A stretch of 8,444 nt of DNA from Terriglobia bacterium (GTDB taxonomy: Bacteria > Acidobacteriota > Terriglobia > UBA7540), in NCBI GenBank assembly GCA_020072905.1, contig JAIQGB010000320.1, positions 1 through 8,444 on the forward strand. The letters run 5' to 3'. Both the position numbers and the translations under genes were made by a program. The notes beneath the pieces are model-generated. The model saw only the letters and a program-made list of their open reading frames with translations, was not told where the DNA came from and ran no database searches. Positions 6,565 through 8,444 of the stretch are shown piece by piece; the stretch's first letter is position 1; every line of letters begins with the position of its first letter.

Positions 6565-6622
6565 GCGGCCAAAGGCCGCATTTGGGTTAGAATGAAAAGG
6601 GGCCACACCGGTCGAGGTGGCC
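6565..6622 (+). other. Two hairpins upstream of the ABC ATPase gene
   Basis: GCGGCC-AAA-GGCCGC (6565-6579) is a perfect six-base stem with a three-base loop. GGCCAC (6601-6606) pairs with GTGGCC (6617-6622) around ten bases. Between them TAGAAT (6588-6593) matches a -10 box at 5 of 6 positions, but no -35 box is correctly spaced. If it is used, the message would begin close to the second hairpin, just ahead of the GGGAGGG ribosome site. The first hairpin would then lie upstream of the start and might separate the divergent units. Confidence 0.3.
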
Positions 6623-6641
6623 GGGAGGGCCGATTCTCTTC

Positions 6642-7646
6642 ATGGCTGCGATCGTTGAGGTGGAAAACCTGACGAAGGAGTTCCGCACCTTCCGGCGTCG
6701 CGAAGGCGTCTGGGGCGCGATGCAGAACCTCTTCGTGCGCGATTACATGACCATCCGCGCCGTGGACGGGGTGAGCCTGACGATCGAACCAGGAGAAATG
6801 GTGGGCTACATCGGCGCAAACGGCGCCGGGAAGTCCACCACCATCAAAATTCTGACCGGCATCCTGGTGCCCACGAGCGGGAAAGTGGTGGCGAGCGGGT
6901 TCGTTCCCTACCGTGACCGGCGGCACTATACCCGGCACATCGGCGTAGTGTTCGGCCAGCGGACCCAACTCTGGTGGGATATCGCTGTTATCGAATCGTT
7001 TAAGCTGCTCAAGGAAATCTACGAAATCTCCGAGGCCGATTATCGGCGGCGGCTGGGCGTCTTTTCCGAAATCCTTGGCCTGAAGGATTACCTGCACACT
7101 CCCGTGCGCAAGCTGAGCCTCGGCGAGCGCATGCGCTGCGACCTGGCCGCCTCGCTGTTGCACAACCCGCCACTGCTCTTCCTCGACGAGCCAACCATCG
7201 GCCTCGATGTGGTGGCCAAAGACCACATCCGCGAATTCTTGAAGGAAGTCAACCGCACCGAGCGCACGACGGTGATGCTCACGACGCACGATCTTTCCGA
7301 CATCGAGGAGCTCTGCCGGCGCATCCTGATTATCGACAAGGGCAAGATCCTCTTCGACGGCGACCTGCAGAAGATGAAGAAGCGCCTGGCGAAGTTCAAT
7401 CAGGTGAAGTTCTTCCTCAAAGACCGCGCGCAGGTACCCAAGCTTTCGCTGGTCGCCACGGACGGCATTGCCTGCGAGCGCGTGGACGAGCTGACGTACT
7501 CAATGCGCTTCGACCGCGACCAGCATTCGAGCGCCGAAGTCATCCGCACGCTCGTCAATACCCTCGAGGTTCGCGACATCCTCGTGGAAGAAGAGCCCAT
7601 CGAGGACATCGTGAAGCGCATTTACCTGAGCGGCGAAGTGGCTTGA
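6642..7646 (+). CDS. ABC-2 type exporter, ATP-binding protein (COG4586-like)
   Basis: A complete 334-residue ATPase that would drive an efflux pump at the inner face of the cytoplasmic membrane. Motifs in order: Walker A GANGAGKST (58-66), Q-loop glutamine in FGQRTQLWWD (Q106), signature LSLGER (158-163, in place of LSGGQ), Walker B LLFLDEP (178-184), D-loop GLDV (187-190) and switch histidine H216 in TTHDL. The long N-terminal insert between the first strand and Walker A (FRRREGVWGAMQNLFVRDYM, about 17-36) and the C-terminal extension of about 90 residues are typical of the COG4586 exporter ATPases, annotated in places as viologen exporter or daunorubicin-type. The first ATG has GGGAGGG (6622-6628) about 13 bases upstream, a little far. 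Its permease starts 39 bases after the stop. The substrate cannot be told; lipid, drug or polysaccharide efflux is possible. Divergent from the M16 operon. Confidence 0.93.
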   Translation: MAAIVEVENLTKEFRTFRRREGVWGAMQNLFVRDYMTIRAVDGVSLTIEPGEMVGYIGANGAGKSTTIKILTGILVPTSGKVVASGFVPYRDRRHYTRHIGVVFGQRTQLWWDIAVIESFKLLKEIYEISEADYRRRLGVFSEILGLKDYLHTPVRKLSLGERMRCDLAASLLHNPPLLFLDEPTIGLDVVAKDHIREFLKEVNRTERTTVMLTTHDLSDIEELCRRILIIDKGKILFDGDLQKMKKRLAKFNQVKFFLKDRAQVPKLSLVATDGIACERVDELTYSMRFDRDQHSSAEVIRTLVNTLEVRDILVEEEPIEDIVKRIYLSGEVA

Positions 7647-7647
7647 A

Positions 7648-7675
7648 GGCAGTAAGCAGTCGGCAGTCGGCAGTT
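7648..7675 (+). repeat. Tandem heptamer repeat, four copies
   Basis: Four consecutive seven-base units, GGCAGTA, AGCAGTC, GGCAGTC and GGCAGTT, begin one base after the ATPase stop codon (7644-7646) and fill most of the 39-base gap before the permease. They resemble the short tandemly repeated repetitive (STRR) heptamers described in some cyanobacterial genomes. Units of this GGCAGTC type are, from memory, scattered through other environmental genomes too. Function unknown. Confidence 0.75.
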
Positions 7676-7685
7676 CGACACGATC

Positions 7686-8444
7686 ATGGGTGCTGACACG
7701 TTTCCCATTCAGCCGCGGACGCCACTGGCCGCCACGCCGCTGGTGCGCGTGGCTCGGATCTATGCCGAATTCGTGCGCGTGGGGTTCGTCAATACGCTCG
7801 CCTACCGGCTGCGCTACTACACCGGAATCGTCACCTATTTCATCTACGTCTCTGTCTACTACTTCATCTGGAAGGCGATCTACGAGAACAGTGCGGCCAT
7901 CGAGGGCTTCGATTTCGGCCACATGCTCACCTACATCGCTGTAGGCTGGATCATCCGCTCGTTCTACTTCAATAACATTGACCAGGACATAGCCTACGCG
8001 GTGACGGAAGGCAAGCTGGCCATGGATCTCATCAAGCCCGTCAACCCGCAGTTCATGTACATCGCGCAGGCGCTGGGTGAATCGCTCTTTCGTCTGGGGA
8101 TGCTCACGGTGCCGACAGCCGTCGTGCTGTTGCTCGTCTATCCCATCCGCCGACCGGCGAGCGCTCTGCACTTCGCGGGATTTTTCGTCAGCGTCCTGCT
8201 GAGCTTCTTCATCGTGGCGGGGATCAATTTCGCCGTCGGCACATTCGCCATCCGGCTGAAGTCGATCCTGGGACTGCTGCGCGCCAAGTACTTCCTGCTC
8301 GAGCTGTTCTCCGGGCTGCTGATCCCCATCTCATTTTTCCCGCCGATCTTTCAGAACATTTTCCGTGTGCTGCCATTCCAATACATCAGCTATATTCCGG
8401 TGCTGATTTATCTCGGCAAGATCAGCGGGCTGGGAATTGTGTGG
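7686..8444 (+). CDS. ABC-2 type exporter, membrane subunit (COG4587-like), cut by right edge
   Basis: Open from ATG 7686 to the window end, 253 codons with no stop. It begins MGADTFPIQPRTPLAATPLV, then a basic amphipathic stretch (RVARIYAEFVRVGFVNTLAY, 21-40) before the first membrane segment. Hydrophobic segments lie at about 46-63, 79-97, 136-153, 163-188, 200-218 and 230-246, matching the six-helix ABC-2 permease plan. A conserved-looking cytoplasmic loop, VTEGKLAMDLIKPVNPQFMY (106-125), is characteristic of this permease family. It should pair with the preceding ATPase, and a second permease gene often follows in such operons (outside the window). No Shine-Dalgarno sequence precedes the chosen ATG, because the heptamer repeat and a short AT/GC-mixed stretch fill the gap. 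A GTG within codons 20-22 is an alternative start that would still keep the first helix. Probably only the last 10-20 residues are missing. Confidence 0.88.
   Translation, partial: MGADTFPIQPRTPLAATPLVRVARIYAEFVRVGFVNTLAYRLRYYTGIVTYFIYVSVYYFIWKAIYENSAAIEGFDFGHMLTYIAVGWIIRSFYFNNIDQDIAYAVTEGKLAMDLIKPVNPQFMYIAQALGESLFRLGMLTVPTAVVLLLVYPIRRPASALHFAGFFVSVLLSFFIVAGINFAVGTFAIRLKSILGLLRAKYFLLELFSGLLIPISFFPPIFQNIFRVLPFQYISYIPVLIYLGKISGLGIVW

Noticed and set aside
6441..7289. 282-codon minus-strand open frame opposite the ABC ATPase
   Set aside because: Entirely explained as antisense of a gene with complete Walker A, signature, Walker B and switch motifs.
7648..7675. CRISPR array
   Set aside because: Units are seven bases in direct tandem with no spacers.

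Overview
The window is GC-rich (by eye roughly 60% G+C) and densely coded. It looks like chromosomal housekeeping and accessory DNA from an environmental bacterium. The gene mix suggests Acidobacteriota or a related soil lineage: secreted DUF885 and paired M16 metallopeptidases, a COG4586/4587-type ABC exporter, a GH88-like glycosidase beside a short-chain dehydrogenase, and heptameric GGCAGTC repeats. That placement is inference from gene content; there is no rRNA or other taxonomic marker. I see no tRNA, rRNA, CRISPR, insertion sequence or phage gene.

Layout. (1) Positions 1-1185, minus strand: a two-gene unit of a short-chain dehydrogenase/reductase (500-1185), then a glycoside hydrolase cut by the left edge (1-493). 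(2) Positions 1295-3466, plus strand, divergent from the first unit: a YjbQ/UPF0047 protein, then 26 bases later an exported DUF885 zinc metallopeptidase. (3) Positions 3467-3541: a convergent gap holding two hairpins. (4) Positions 3542-6427, minus strand: a two-gene operon of exported M16 peptidases, the catalytic subunit first (5066-6427) and an active-site-less partner second (3542-5053). A strong match to an ECF/RpoE-type promoter lies in front of it. (5) Positions 6642-8444, plus strand: an ABC-2 type exporter, with the ATPase followed by a membrane subunit that runs off the right edge. A 4 x 7-base tandem repeat lies between the two genes.

The most notable observation is that two genes, the dehydrogenase and the DUF885 peptidase, are each interrupted by one out-of-frame internal deletion. 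Each deletion removes a family-conserved block of about 25-37 residues, and normal family sequence resumes in another frame. The other genes are intact as far as they can be seen. Either these are real recent pseudogenes or the assembled consensus has lost about 80-110 bases at two GC-rich sites; read mapping would decide. I do not see a convincing new multi-gene system here. The best functional leads are the likely envelope-stress control of the M16 pair and the two matched deletions.
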